DNA of 64,000 nucleotides from an uncultured Collinsella sp. (GCA_958403385.1 CATXXC010000006.1:53459-117458), one strand, 5' to 3'; shown: positions 8,568-18,045, numbered from the stretch's first letter. Notes: generated from the sequence alone by a model not told the origin. Numbers and translations are program-made.

Positions 8568-10077
8568 GGTAGTCCCTTCGTACACGCGGTCCCTGGTCGT
8601 CGGTGCGCAGACGCGCCGACGGGTCCGAGTTCAAATCGATTCGATTATATCCGCCGCCCGCGTTGCGAGGGCTGGGGCGCTGAGGACGACCTTGCGGCGC
8701 CGTTCGCTGACGCGGGCGGACTGCCGGCTCGGTCGCAGAGCCATCCAGGACGGTAAAACCGTTACGCGAAGATCGCTCGCCGCGCACGTGGGGCACGCCA
8801 GCGGTACTCTCATCCATAACGGCAAAGCTCTCGCGGCGACGGTCGTACTCATCGCGACGGGCGCTCTCGTACGAAACGCGCAGGATCAATCCGGCAAGCA
8901 TAAGCGACACAATAATCGACGAACCGCCGTAGCTAATAAACGGCAACGGTTTGCCCGTCATGGGAAACACGTTGAGGATGCCCAACGCGTTAATCAAAAA
9001 CTGCACCGCGAGAATGACCGCGGAGCCAGACGCCATAAGCGCGCCCCGACGATCGGTCGCCTGCTCGGCAATGCGAAACGCCGAATAGATCAGCATCGCA
9101 AACACCAAGAAGAACAGCACAGTTCCGACAAAACCGACTTCCTCGCCAATGATAGCCAGGATGTAGTCGTTGTGCGCCTCGGGCAGATACGAGTACTTCA
9201 TGGTTGAGTTGCCGATGCCACGGCCGAACAGACCGCCCGAGGCAAAGGCCATGATGGCAAGCGTAGCCTGATAGCCGTCACCATACTCGTCGGCCCAAGG
9301 GTTCAAGGCAACCTGAATACGCACCATACGGTACGGCTCTGCAACAAGCGCAATCACAATCACGAGAATGCCGAAGATTAGCACGCCGATGATAAATCTG
9401 GGGTCGAGACCCGCAAACAACGCCATGCACATGAGGGTCAACAGGATGATCAGGACAGTACCGAAATCGGGCTGGATAAAGATCAGAAAGAGCGAAATGC
9501 CCAAGTAGATGCCCATCTTGCGAAGGAATTCGTTGATGTTGCCACCGGGCGAAAAGAAACGATCAAGCATGATGGCCGAATACGCAATGGCAAATGGCTT
9601 TAAAAACTCGGAAGGCTGGAACTGAATGCCGGCAATGTTGAGCCAGCGCGTGGCGCCACGGCTGCCGCTGCCCACCAAGAACACCAGAAACAGTAGCCCT
9701 ATCATGCCTATGAGGAAGATCCTGAGCACGTCTTCCCCAAACCAACTGTCCGGCAAGATGCGCACGATGGCAACCATAGCCAGCACGCCAACTCCGGCAA
9801 ACGCGGCTTGTCGAAACAGAAAAAACGTCGCCGAGCCATTCTCGTGCAGCGCCTCGACCGAAGACGCCGAGTACACCATCAGCAGGCCAAAGCACACCAA
9901 TGTAAACAGGCAGGCCATGAATATCAAACGGGGGCGCATGATACGGGCGGGAACGCCGGCAATATAGCGTTCGCTAAACGTCTGCCCGCCGCGACCGGAA
10001 CGCGGTGTGCTGCGCCGCGAGGAAGCACGGTCCGAGTCGGGCCTCCTCATACCTTGTCGGGGGCTCTCCTCTCTCAC
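8557..10077 (-). CDS. ftsW: SEDS peptidoglycan glycosyltransferase FtsW
   Basis: Polytopic septal peptidoglycan polymerase that works with the class B PBP. About ten hydrophobic segments are present, with SEDS signatures RWLNIAGIQFQPSEFLK, the long loop around YLPEAHNDYILAIIGEEVGF, and YGGSS near the end. Both ends carry extra basic, Arg/Ser/Gly/Pro-rich cytoplasmic tails (about 45 residues N-terminal and 90 C-terminal), similar in style to those of FtsI and FtsQ here. The start is uncertain: TTG at 10083, GTG at 10077 (AGGGG six bases upstream, chosen) or ATG at 10050. The gene starts close behind murD and ends inside murG. Confidence 0.94.
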   Translation of the reverse strand: MREESPRQGMRRPDSDRASSRRSTPRSGRGGQTFSERYIAGVPARIMRPRLIFMACLFTLVCFGLLMVYSASSVEALHENGSATFFLFRQAAFAGVGVLAMVAIVRILPDSWFGEDVLRIFLIGMIGLLFLVFLVGSGSRGATRWLNIAGIQFQPSEFLKPFAIAYSAIMLDRFFSPGGNINEFLRKMGIYLGISLFLIFIQPDFGTVLIILLTLMCMALFAGLDPRFIIGVLIFGILVIVIALVAEPYRMVRIQVALNPWADEYGDGYQATLAIMAFASGGLFGRGIGNSTMKYSYLPEAHNDYILAIIGEEVGFVGTVLFFLVFAMLIYSAFRIAEQATDRRGALMASGSAVILAVQFLINALGILNVFPMTGKPLPFISYGGSSIIVSLMLAGLILRVSYESARRDEYDRRRESFAVMDESTAGVPHVRGERSSRNGFTVLDGSATEPAVRPRQRTAPQGRPQRPSPRNAGGGYNRIDLNSDPSARLRTDDQGPRVRRDYHDR

Positions 10078-10086
10078 CGGCAACCC

Positions 10087-11493
10087 CTATTCCATTTGCG
10101 ATTTCGCCGCAGCGGCAAGCTGGGCCACATAGTCCTTAAACACGCGGCCGCGCTCCTCATAGCCCGAGAACTCATCGAACGAAGAGCAGGCAGGAGAAAG
10201 TAAGATCACGTCGCCACGGCTCGACAGCGAACGGGCGACGTCCACGGCATCGCGCAGGTCATCCGCCTGGGCGATATCCACATCGCCGTCGACATCGGCC
10301 TCGTCCATAGCGGCGGTGAAACGCTCGCGCGCATCGCCAAAGCAGACGACCGAGCGTACGTTATCCATAACAACGCGCGCGAAGTCCGTGAGCGGCGTGC
10401 CCTTATCGTGGCCGCCGAGCAGCAAGATCACGTCGTCATCGGGAAATGCCGTCAGTGCCTTCTCGACCGCATCGGTGTTGGTCGCCTTGGAATCGTTGAC
10501 GTAGCGCACGCCGTCAATCTCGCCACACGGCTCCACGCGGTGCTCGAGCGGCTGGAACGAGGCAAGACCGCGGCAGACACCATCGACATCGGCACCGACC
10601 GCCAAGGCAGCCGTGGCGGCGCACAGGGCATTGATAACATTGTGATGGCCCGAGATCTTGAGCTCGGATGTAGCGATGAGCGGGGTCTCGACGCCCTTCA
10701 GGCGCACGACCATCTTGCCGTCGCGCACAAAGGCGGCATCCTCGCCCTCAGGCTCGTCAAAGGCAACCTTGCAGATGCGACGACCCGGCGTGTAGATGTA
10801 CTCATCGAACTCGTGAATGCCGGCGTCTTCGACGTCGACAACCGCCAGATCGTCATCGACCATATTGTCAAACAGTTTGATCTTGGCAAGCGCGTAGTTC
10901 TTATGGCTTTTATGCCAGCCCAAGTGGTCGGGAGTGATGTTGAGCAGCACCGCCACGCGGGGGTGGAGCTCGGTTGTCGTAGCAATCTGATAGCTCGAGA
11001 GCTCAGCCACAAACCACTCGTTGTGGGCTCGGCCGTCAATCTCGTTGACCGGCGGCTCGCCGATGTTGCCGACAGCAACGCTGGCCTCGCCGGCAGCCTT
11101 AAGCAGATAATCAGCCAGCGACGTGGTGGTCGTCTTGCCGTTGGTGCCCGTGATGGCAATCCAGTTATCGGGCGACAGGCGATAGGCAAACTCGGGCTCA
11201 CCCATAATCTGGGCGGCATGCTCGCGCCCGGCCTTAAAGAAGCCCGAGAACTCCGAGATGCCCGGGCACGTCACGCATACGTCATAGGCGCCCTCGACCT
11301 GTTCGGTCCCATAGACAAACGACGCACCAGCAGCCTCGAGCGCACGCGTGGCGTCATTGGGTTCAGAGGTGCCACCGCCATACACGGTAACGGCACTTAC
11401 GCGCTCGGGATGTGCCAGCGCCCAGCGGGCGACATCGAGACCGGATTTGCCCTGACCCAAAACGAGCAGGCTAAAGACATCAGCAAGAGGCAT
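10087..11493 (-). CDS. murD: UDP-N-acetylmuramoylalanine--D-glutamate ligase MurD
   Basis: Cytoplasmic ATP-dependent ligase adding D-Glu to UDP-MurNAc-L-Ala; 468 residues. The P-loop GTNGKTTTTSLADYLL (about 115-130), the central-domain HNVINA-type segment and the C-terminal NDSKATNTDAVEKAL identify MurD rather than the other Mur ligases. It lies between mraY and ftsW, the classical order. The gap to mraY is only nine bases. No peculiarity of length or motif was seen. Confidence 0.96.
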   Translation of the reverse strand: MPLADVFSLLVLGQGKSGLDVARWALAHPERVSAVTVYGGGTSEPNDATRALEAAGASFVYGTEQVEGAYDVCVTCPGISEFSGFFKAGREHAAQIMGEPEFAYRLSPDNWIAITGTNGKTTTTSLADYLLKAAGEASVAVGNIGEPPVNEIDGRAHNEWFVAELSSYQIATTTELHPRVAVLLNITPDHLGWHKSHKNYALAKIKLFDNMVDDDLAVVDVEDAGIHEFDEYIYTPGRRICKVAFDEPEGEDAAFVRDGKMVVRLKGVETPLIATSELKISGHHNVINALCAATAALAVGADVDGVCRGLASFQPLEHRVEPCGEIDGVRYVNDSKATNTDAVEKALTAFPDDDVILLLGGHDKGTPLTDFARVVMDNVRSVVCFGDARERFTAAMDEADVDGDVDIAQADDLRDAVDVARSLSSRGDVILLSPACSSFDEFSGYEERGRVFKDYVAQLAAAAKSQME

Positions 11494-11502
11494 GAAAGAC
11501 CA

Positions 11503-12522
11503 CTATCCCAACTGGAAGAACAGGGCAAGGCCAACGGCACCAAAGGCAGCAGCGATAATCCAAAAACGGATGACGACCTTGGTCTCGGCCCAGCCCTTCT
11601 TTTCGAAATGATGATGGATGGGCGCCATAAGGAAGACGCGCTTGTGCGTAAAGTGGAAGTAGACAACCTGAATCATGACCGACAGGGTCTCAACGATAAA
11701 CAGGCCGCCGATGATGAGGGAGACGACCTCGGTGTTGGTCATGATGGACGTGCAGGCAAACGCGGCGCCTAGGGCAAGCGAGCCGGTATCGCCCATAAAG
11801 ATGCTCGCCGGATAGCAGTTGAACCACAGAAAGCCCAAGCAGGCACCGGCACACGCGGTGCAGAAGATGGACAGGTTCACGTCTCCGTGCAAAAACGCCA
11901 TGGCAGCCATGGCGAGCATGGCAATCATGGAGGTGCCGCCAGCAAGACCGTCAAGGCCATCGGTCAGGTTCACGGCATTAGAAAGACCGGCGATCATCAG
12001 CCAGCAAAAGACAATGTAGAGCCACGGGAACGAAAGGCCGCAGATGGTGGTCGAAAGCACGCCAAGGTCAATCGTCAGGCCGCCGGGAAAACGAATCTCG
12101 GGGGCGACGCCGCACCAGTTAACGGCAAGTACCGTAAAGGTGACACAGATAATGGTTAGGCCGATCATCTTGGCATGAGGCGTCAGACCGAGCGAGCGCC
12201 CATGCGTAACGGAGGTCAGGTCGTCGATCAGGCCCAGCACGCCTGTCGCCAGCGTGGCGAGCAGCACGAGCACGAGCTCGGTGGTGAGCTTGCCCATCAG
12301 CAGGCAGGTCAGCGAAATCGCGACGAGAATGACAACGCCACCCATGGTGGGCGTTCCCTGCTTAACCAAATGACGCTTGGGGCCGTCGGCACGAACCTGC
12401 TGGCCGATACCCTCGACCTTAAGTAGCTTGATCCACCACGGCATGAGCAGCAGCGCAATGGCAGCGGCGATGCCAAGCCCCAAAAAAGCCTGATACGTTG
12501 GATACGAGGGATTGCCGAACAT
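11503..12522 (-). CDS. mraY: Phospho-N-acetylmuramoyl-pentapeptide transferase MraY
   Basis: Integral membrane enzyme transferring phospho-MurNAc-pentapeptide to undecaprenyl phosphate to form lipid I. The 339-residue protein has about ten transmembrane helices and all polar active-site motifs: GTPTMGG, GLIDD plus the SLGLTPHAKM loop, NLTDGLDGLAGG, FMGDTGSLALGA and the histidine cluster APIHHHFEKKGW. It starts three bases after murF and is followed closely by murD. Confidence 0.97.
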   Translation of the reverse strand: MFGNPSYPTYQAFLGLGIAAAIALLLMPWWIKLLKVEGIGQQVRADGPKRHLVKQGTPTMGGVVILVAISLTCLLMGKLTTELVLVLLATLATGVLGLIDDLTSVTHGRSLGLTPHAKMIGLTIICVTFTVLAVNWCGVAPEIRFPGGLTIDLGVLSTTICGLSFPWLYIVFCWLMIAGLSNAVNLTDGLDGLAGGTSMIAMLAMAAMAFLHGDVNLSIFCTACAGACLGFLWFNCYPASIFMGDTGSLALGAAFACTSIMTNTEVVSLIIGGLFIVETLSVMIQVVYFHFTHKRVFLMAPIHHHFEKKGWAETKVVIRFWIIAAAFGAVGLALFFQLG

Positions 12523-12525
12523 GGG

Positions 12526-13950
12526 CTAGCACACACCTTCCACAAAGCGGTCGAGCTCAACAAAGCGGGAACCCTTGACCAGTACAACATCATGTTTTTC
12601 AAGCGCGCCGCCCATGCGGTCGAGCACCTGCTGATAATCGGAGAACACCTGGATGCGGTCCTCGTCCATGCCCATCATGCGCGCGGCATCGGCCATAAGC
12701 TGGGCCAGCTCACCACCCACGCACGCCAGCATGTCGAGCTTCTTGGCGGCGGCATAGGCGCCCACGAGCTCATGCATGCGAGGAGCCTCATCGCCCATCT
12801 CGCCCATCTCGCCCAGGATCGCCATGCGAGACCCCGTGCACGAAAGCGAGCACAGCAGATCGAGACCAGCAGCCATGGATTCGGCGCTGGCGTTATAGGA
12901 ATCGTCGATGACGCGGGCACCGCTCTTGGCGCGCTTGATCTCCTGGCGGTGCCCGGTGATCGTGAGGCCCCTAAAAGCAGCATCGATCTGCTCGGGCGTC
13001 ACGCCCAGGCGATAGGCAACTGCGGCGGCCTTAACGGCATTTGGGACGGACTGCACGCCGGGGATGGCAAGCATGGTATCGGTCGTCTCACCCTGGCCAA
13101 AATCGAGCGTAAAGACCGGACGGCCCTCGTCATCAACACGAATATCGCGGGCACGGACCTCATCATCGTCCGAGACGCCGGCCAGCATCACATCGATACC
13201 AGCAGGCTGGGCGAACGTATCGCGAATGAACGGCGTAAAGTCGTCCTCACCGCCCAAAACCAGCAGCGGCAAGAAGTCGCCGGCGGCGCACATACCCTGG
13301 ACAATCTCGGCCTTAGCGCGGGCGATGTTCTCGCGGCTGCCCAAAATGCCGATGTGAGAGGTACCAATCTTGCTCACGATGGCAAGGTTGGGATTGGCGG
13401 ACTGGGACAGGCGCTCAATCTCGTGGAAATGGTTCATGCCCATCTCGAGCACCAGGACCTCGGTATCGGCCGGAGCAGAAAGCACCGTGAGCGGCATGCC
13501 GATCAGGTTATTGAAATTGCCCTTGGTGGCCCAGACACGATAGCGCTTGGCGAGCACGGCGGCGAGCACGTCCTTGGTCGTCGTCTTGCCGATGGAACCG
13601 GTAATACCAACGACCAGGCAGCCAAGCTCCAGACGGTACGCGTGCGCCAAACGCAGCAGAAAGTCCTCGGGATCATCGGTCAGCAAGATGGCACAGCCCT
13701 TGTCCTGCGCCAGCGAGACCAGCTCGGCCTCGGGCTCACGCGTCATCACGACGGCGCCGGCACCCGACTGGACGGCACGGGAAGCAAAATCATTGCCGTC
13801 GACGTTTTCACCGGGAAAGGCGACGAAAATCGTCCCTTCCTCGACCTGACGCGAGTCGATAACGCACCCGCGGCATACCCGATCGGCTTCTCCCGTCACG
13901 GTTCGGGCCCCTGTTGCGGCCGCGAGGTTGTTGACGGCGATCTCTATCAT
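12526..13950 (-). CDS. murF: UDP-MurNAc-tripeptide--D-Ala-D-Ala ligase MurF
   Basis: Adds the D-Ala-D-Ala dipeptide to the UDP-MurNAc-tripeptide. P-loop GITGSIGKTTTKDVLAAVL near residue 115 and the C-terminal block with VIDDSYNASAESMAAGLDLL are diagnostic. Length is 474 residues. The start has GGGGAG upstream. In most clusters murE lies between ftsI and murF; here only 126 bases separate ftsI and murF and no murE is present anywhere in the window. The alternative reading as MurE was rejected because the dipeptide-ligase motif set fits MurF. Confidence 0.94.
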   Translation of the reverse strand: MIEIAVNNLAAATGARTVTGEADRVCRGCVIDSRQVEEGTIFVAFPGENVDGNDFASRAVQSGAGAVVMTREPEAELVSLAQDKGCAILLTDDPEDFLLRLAHAYRLELGCLVVGITGSIGKTTTKDVLAAVLAKRYRVWATKGNFNNLIGMPLTVLSAPADTEVLVLEMGMNHFHEIERLSQSANPNLAIVSKIGTSHIGILGSRENIARAKAEIVQGMCAAGDFLPLLVLGGEDDFTPFIRDTFAQPAGIDVMLAGVSDDDEVRARDIRVDDEGRPVFTLDFGQGETTDTMLAIPGVQSVPNAVKAAAVAYRLGVTPEQIDAAFRGLTITGHRQEIKRAKSGARVIDDSYNASAESMAAGLDLLCSLSCTGSRMAILGEMGEMGDEAPRMHELVGAYAAAKKLDMLACVGGELAQLMADAARMMGMDEDRIQVFSDYQQVLDRMGGALEKHDVVLVKGSRFVELDRFVEGVC

Positions 13951-14076
13951 TGCAGCTCCCCTGTAAACCTAATAATGCTATCGGCGTATTGTATCCCAGC
14001 GCCGCACATGCGTGGTGCAGGGCATGTGAACACCCTCATATGGGACAACAAACCACGCCCCAAAGATTGTAACCCC

Positions 14077-15942
14077 CTACTTCGTGTGCGGGATACCCAG
14101 CACGTCGAGCGCGTTGGCCATAATGGACTGGAACGGCACCGCAGCGGCATCTGAGCCGCTCGGCGTTCCGTCGAGCGTGATATAGCACAGCACCTTGGGC
14201 GATTGTGCCGGCGCAAAGCCCATAAAGGACGACATGTAGTTCTCCTTGAGGTAGCCGCCGTTCTCGTCGGCTCGTTCGGCCGTACCGGTCTTACCCGCCA
14301 CGTCATAGCCGTCAACCGCGCCGCCAACGCCCGTTCCCTCGGACACGACCGTCTGCATGCACGATGTCACCTGGGATGCGGCGTCCTCAGAAATCGCGCG
14401 TTCGCCTTCGCCCCAGTCCTTCTCGTCGCCTTTGCTGGACTTATAGAAGTGCGGGGTCATCATCACGCCGCCGTTGGCGATGCCGCCCACGGCACGTGCG
14501 ATCTCAATCGGCGAGACGGACAGCGCCTGTCCAAAGCTCATCGATCCCAGCGTGGCGCCGTCATACTGGTCACGCTCCTTGACGATGCCCAGGCTCTCGC
14601 CCGGAAAATCGACACCGGAGCTGTGACCGATGCCCCACTTGTCCACATAGGCGGCAAAGTCGTCGGCACCGATCTTGCGCCCCACCAGGACAAAGCCCAC
14701 ATTGGACGAACGGCGCATCATCTCGCGCACATCCATGGTCATGCCATAGTCGCGCTTATCGGCATCGGTAACGGTATCGTCGCCCACCTTGATGCTCGCC
14801 GGCACCTCAAACGACGTACTCGATCGTACGACGCCCAAGTCGAAGCCGGCGCCCGCCACGAGCGTCTTAAAGACCGAGCCGGGCTCGTAGGCGTCAGTGA
14901 CCAGGCGCAGGTTCATATCCTCGGTCTTGGCGTTCTCCAGATCGGTCTGGTCGTAGGTCGGGTACGAGCAGGCTGCGAGAATTTCACCGGTCGTGGGGTC
15001 GGTGACCAAAGCCGAGCCGTTCTTGGCCTTTGTCTTCTCGACAGCCTCTGCCAGAGCATCCTCAGCCGCACGCTGGATATTGACGTCGAGCGTCGTCACG
15101 ATATCAACGCCGTCGACCGCGGCCACCTTTTTATAGGCACCGCCCGCGATATAGCTGCCGTCCCTCGCGCGCTCGCGCACGAGAGAACCGTTCGTGCCGG
15201 TCAGAAGCTTGTTGTATTGCTTTTCGAGACCCGTCAAGCCGTCGTTGTCCACATTCACTACACCCAGCACCTGCGATGCCAGATTGCCGTATGGATATAC
15301 GCGCTTCATGGCCTGCTCAAAAAGCACGCCGGGCAGGTTCTTCTTCTCCAGCACCGCAGCATCGTCTTCGTCCACTTGGCGCTTGATATACACCCAGGTG
15401 CCATCGGACTCGACGAGCTTGCGGCAGGTCTTTTTATCGATTCCAGTTGCCTTGACCAGCGCCGACACCGTCTTGTCAACATCCTCGACAAGCTGCGGGT
15501 TCACGGCGATGTTGCGACATTCGACCGACGACGCCAGCACGTTACCGTTGCGGTCGTAGATGGTGCCGCGTTTGGCATAGAGGGTCTGCGCAAGCAGGCG
15601 GCGCGCATCGGCACGCTCGCGCAGTTTATCGGCTTCGACAATTTGATAGTCGGCAAGGCGAAAGACGCCCAAGCCCAAGCCAAGCCCAATGAATCCCATG
15701 ACGGCTTTGCGGCGAGGCAGAGGCGCGCCTGTGAGCCATTCGGTCGACGAACTCTTGCGCGACCTGGTGTTATGCACTTGAGGGCCGCCCGAGCCGCGAA
15801 GTCGCGACGCCGGGTCATTGCCACGGGACTGCCCGGCGTTGTAAGATTGCCGACCCGTTCCTTGATAACCAGAACGTCCCCGCGACGAGGGACGTCCAGA
15901 ACCGCGGCCCCCATCGGAACCGCGGCGATAGTCATTTGTCAT
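14077..15942 (-). CDS. ftsI: Septal class B penicillin-binding protein (FtsI/PBP2B-like)
   Basis: Transpeptidase that cross-links septal peptidoglycan, working with FtsW; 621 residues. An unusual cytoplasmic tail of about 75 residues rich in Arg, Gly and Ser precedes one transmembrane segment (about 80-95). The PBP dimerisation domain (KRGTIYDRNGNVLA at about 124-137) and the transpeptidase domain follow. Active-site motifs are S356-V-F-K359, S412-S-N414 and K551-T-G-T554. No PASTA domain is present at the C-terminus. Its place directly after ftsL and before murF supports the septal role rather than an elongation PBP. Confidence 0.93.
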   Translation of the reverse strand: MTNDYRRGSDGGRGSGRPSSRGRSGYQGTGRQSYNAGQSRGNDPASRLRGSGGPQVHNTRSRKSSSTEWLTGAPLPRRKAVMGFIGLGLGLGVFRLADYQIVEADKLRERADARRLLAQTLYAKRGTIYDRNGNVLASSVECRNIAVNPQLVEDVDKTVSALVKATGIDKKTCRKLVESDGTWVYIKRQVDEDDAAVLEKKNLPGVLFEQAMKRVYPYGNLASQVLGVVNVDNDGLTGLEKQYNKLLTGTNGSLVRERARDGSYIAGGAYKKVAAVDGVDIVTTLDVNIQRAAEDALAEAVEKTKAKNGSALVTDPTTGEILAACSYPTYDQTDLENAKTEDMNLRLVTDAYEPGSVFKTLVAGAGFDLGVVRSSTSFEVPASIKVGDDTVTDADKRDYGMTMDVREMMRRSSNVGFVLVGRKIGADDFAAYVDKWGIGHSSGVDFPGESLGIVKERDQYDGATLGSMSFGQALSVSPIEIARAVGGIANGGVMMTPHFYKSSKGDEKDWGEGERAISEDAASQVTSCMQTVVSEGTGVGGAVDGYDVAGKTGTAERADENGGYLKENYMSSFMGFAPAQSPKVLCYITLDGTPSGSDAAAVPFQSIMANALDVLGIPHTK

Positions 15943-15959
15943 ACTCAGCTACCGTCTTG

Positions 15960-16430
15960 CTACTGAGCGGTCGCGGTCGCGTTGGCGCCCGCGGCTGCAT
16001 CCTGCGAAAAGTCAAGTGTAACGCTCTCGCTGGGCTCCACCATGCCATAAGCGCCCGCAAGGTCGCGAATGCGCGTGTCGGCGCCATAGACCGAATGCAT
16101 GACCTCCAGGTCGGAGCTCTCATCGGTCGCCTTTTCGAGCGTGTTGGTAAGCTCGGCGTTGCTGTTGAGCACCTGGGCCGTAACGCCGGCGAGCGCCACG
16201 CGGGCGACGCCGATCGTCATGAAGATAGCCGCAATGATGCAAAACGTTTTAAGAACGCTCATGAAAACCGGGCTTACCGCCTGGTTTGCCTGACGGCCCG
16301 CGCCCGTGTAGACATCAAAGCGCGGCGTGCGCTGCTCACGGGGAGCAACGGGGGCCTGCGGCGTCTCACGATAGGCGGGCATGGCGTTCATATCATAGGC
16401 GAGTGCTGCGCTTGAAGTGTTGTAGCCCAT
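15960..16430 (-). CDS. ftsL: FtsL-like small bitopic division protein
   Basis: A 156-residue protein with a basic, Pro-rich cytoplasmic segment (1-60), one transmembrane helix (about 62-84) and a periplasmic-side stretch that looks helical (LNSNAELTNTLEKATDESSDLEV). It ends in an Ala/Thr-rich tail. Sequence similarity alone is weak, as is normal for FtsL. The call rests on size, topology and the position between rsmH and ftsI, where FtsL is found in most bacteria; it would form the FtsQ-FtsL-FtsB complex that activates FtsWI. The start at 16430 has GGGAGG upstream. Confidence 0.75.
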   Translation of the reverse strand: MGYNTSSAALAYDMNAMPAYRETPQAPVAPREQRTPRFDVYTGAGRQANQAVSPVFMSVLKTFCIIAAIFMTIGVARVALAGVTAQVLNSNAELTNTLEKATDESSDLEVMHSVYGADTRIRDLAGAYGMVEPSESVTLDFSQDAAAGANATATAQ

Positions 16431-16520
16431 GATATGCCGCCTCCCATCCCGAGTACGTTGGTAGTGTGTTTAAGCTTCGTTTATGGTGCGAGCGGGAGGT
16501 CCAATATCGCGCGGTCGCGC

Positions 16521-17486
16521 CTACAGACGCTGCGCCACGCGGATTTTGGCTGATCTCGCCCGAGGGTTGCGCTCAACCTCATCAGGCTGGGCAACCAGGG
16601 GTTTGCGAGTGATGACCTTGAGTATCGGCACGTTGCCGCACACGCACACCGGAATCTCCGGCGGACACGTGCACCCCTGGCTCATCTCCTTAAAGTGGTT
16701 CTTTACGATACGGTCCTCGAGCGAGTGATACGAGATGACGCAAATACGCCCGCCCGGGTTGAGCCACCTGGTGGCGGCATCAAGCCCTCTCTCGAGCACA
16801 TCGAGCTCGTGATTGACCTCGATGCGAATGGCCTGGAAACTTTTCTTGGCCGGGTGTCCGCCATGCCGACGAGCGGCAGCCGGGATACCCGCCTTGATGA
16901 TCTCGACAAATTGGCCGGTGGTTTCGATCGGTTCTTGCTCGCGGCGGCGCACGATCTCGCGCGCGATCTGCGAGGCGAACTTCTCTTCGCCGTAGACGCG
17001 TAGAATCCGGGCGAGGTCGTGTTCGTTGTAGGTGTTGATGACCTCAGCTGCGTTTAAGGTGTTATTACCCGGATCCATCCGCATGTCCAATGGGGCATCC
17101 TCGTTATACGAAAAGCCCCTGCCAGGGATATCGAGTTGCGGTGACGAAACGCCCAAATCGAACAGGAAGCCATCGACCCCAGGCACCTCGGCCGAGCAAA
17201 GCAGCTCGTCCAAGTCGCCGAAGTTGCCCTTCAGCAGCTGGTGCGGAACGCCGGGAACCTCGCGGTCCAGACGGGCGCCAGCGGCCTCGAGGGCCATGTC
17301 GTCCTGATCGACGCCGAGCAAAAGGCCGGTTTTCCCCACCTGCGCGGCCATCTTTACCGAATGGCCGGCACCGCCAAGGGTGCAGTCGCAGACGACGGAG
17401 CCGCTCTTTAGCTGCAGCGACTCAAGCACTTCGCCGAGCATGACAGGTTCATGCCGATATTCTTGTGTCAAGATCCCACGCTCCAT
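16521..17486 (-). CDS. rsmH: 16S rRNA (cytosine1402-N4)-methyltransferase RsmH (MraW)
   Basis: SAM-dependent methyltransferase modifying C1402 of 16S rRNA in the decoding centre. N-terminal HEPVMLGEVLESL, the SAM loop CTLGGAGHS, FDLGVSSPQLD, and the C-terminal SYHSLEDRIVKNHF are strict family motifs. Length is 321 residues, typical. A zinc-like cluster CTCPPEIPVCVCG near the end is also a family feature. It is second in the dcw cluster, 20 bases behind mraZ. The start codon is not certain: the ATG at 17486 lacks a good ribosome site, and a TTG five codons in is possible. Confidence 0.95.
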   Translation of the reverse strand: MERGILTQEYRHEPVMLGEVLESLQLKSGSVVCDCTLGGAGHSVKMAAQVGKTGLLLGVDQDDMALEAAGARLDREVPGVPHQLLKGNFGDLDELLCSAEVPGVDGFLFDLGVSSPQLDIPGRGFSYNEDAPLDMRMDPGNNTLNAAEVINTYNEHDLARILRVYGEEKFASQIAREIVRRREQEPIETTGQFVEIIKAGIPAAARRHGGHPAKKSFQAIRIEVNHELDVLERGLDAATRWLNPGGRICVISYHSLEDRIVKNHFKEMSQGCTCPPEIPVCVCGNVPILKVITRKPLVAQPDEVERNPRARSAKIRVAQRL

Positions 17487-17506
17487 CCGTTACTCGTGCC
17501 TTGCCC

Positions 17507-17941
17507 TTACGAGAAGAAGAGGTCCAGCAGGGCCTCGTCATCATCGTCCTCATCGGCCGTAGCGCGGTCCCAAACCTCAAGGTGGTCGTAGTTGCCCACA
17601 ACCGTGACCTCGCGGTCGAGGTTCGCCTGCTTGCGGAGAGACTCAGAAAGACCGATACGACCCGCGCTGTCCACATCCATCGACGTGGTGCGCTTGTTGA
17701 TCGCCCTCATGAGCTTCTGGTCGTTGATGTCACGCGGGTTAAAACCCTCGTGGCCCTCACGACCCGCGAAGAGTCCTTCGACCCACTTATCGAAGGCCTC
17801 GGCAGAGAACACGTACAGAGCATCGACATCCAGGGCTTTAAACACGCGAACGTGCTCTCCAAGCTCCTCGCGAAGGGGTGCAGGCAGGGATAGACGACCT
17901 TTTGCATCGAGATTGCGCTCGTATGCACCAGTCATTCCCAT
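17507..17941 (-). CDS. mraZ: Transcriptional regulator MraZ
   Basis: AbrB-like double-barrel DNA-binding protein, first gene of the dcw cluster and in other bacteria its autoregulator, acting on TGGG-type repeats. The 144 residues carry two copies of the family motif: DAKGRLSLPAPLRE (about 11-24) and DSAGRIGLSESLRK (about 90-103). An acidic tail (ADEDDDDEALLD) follows. The ATG at 17941 follows GGAGG by six bases. The upstream region contains a good promoter and several TGGGG repeats, so self-regulation is likely here too (inference). Confidence 0.95.
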   Translation of the reverse strand: MGMTGAYERNLDAKGRLSLPAPLREELGEHVRVFKALDVDALYVFSAEAFDKWVEGLFAGREGHEGFNPRDINDQKLMRAINKRTTSMDVDSAGRIGLSESLRKQANLDREVTVVGNYDHLEVWDRATADEDDDDEALLDLFFS

Positions 17942-17978
17942 GTGCGCCCTCCCCTCGGTTACTCAGATGGCACGTACG

Positions 17979-18030
17979 CGGGGAACCACCCCGCCTGTCG
18001 ACGTCATTAATAATATGGGGAACCGCCCCA
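17979..18030. promoter_or_regulatory. Pair of 15-bp GGGGAACC dyads in the mraZ leader and promoter spacer
   Basis: CGGGGAACCACCCCG (17979-17993) and TGGGGAACCGCCCCA (18016-18030) are near-identical dyads 37 bases apart centre to centre. The second fills the spacer of the mraZ promoter; the first lies in the 5' leader. They look like operator sites, possibly for MraZ itself. Confidence 0.5.
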
Positions 18031-18038
18031 TTTTTCAA
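18010..18038 (-). promoter_or_regulatory. Promoter of the dcw cluster (PmraZ)
   Basis: On the minus strand TTGAAA (18033-18038) is separated by exactly 17 bases from TATTAT (18010-18015), about 70 bases ahead of the mraZ start. This is the best sigma-70-type promoter match seen in the window. Confidence 0.7.
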
Positions 18039-18045
18039 CACCTTT

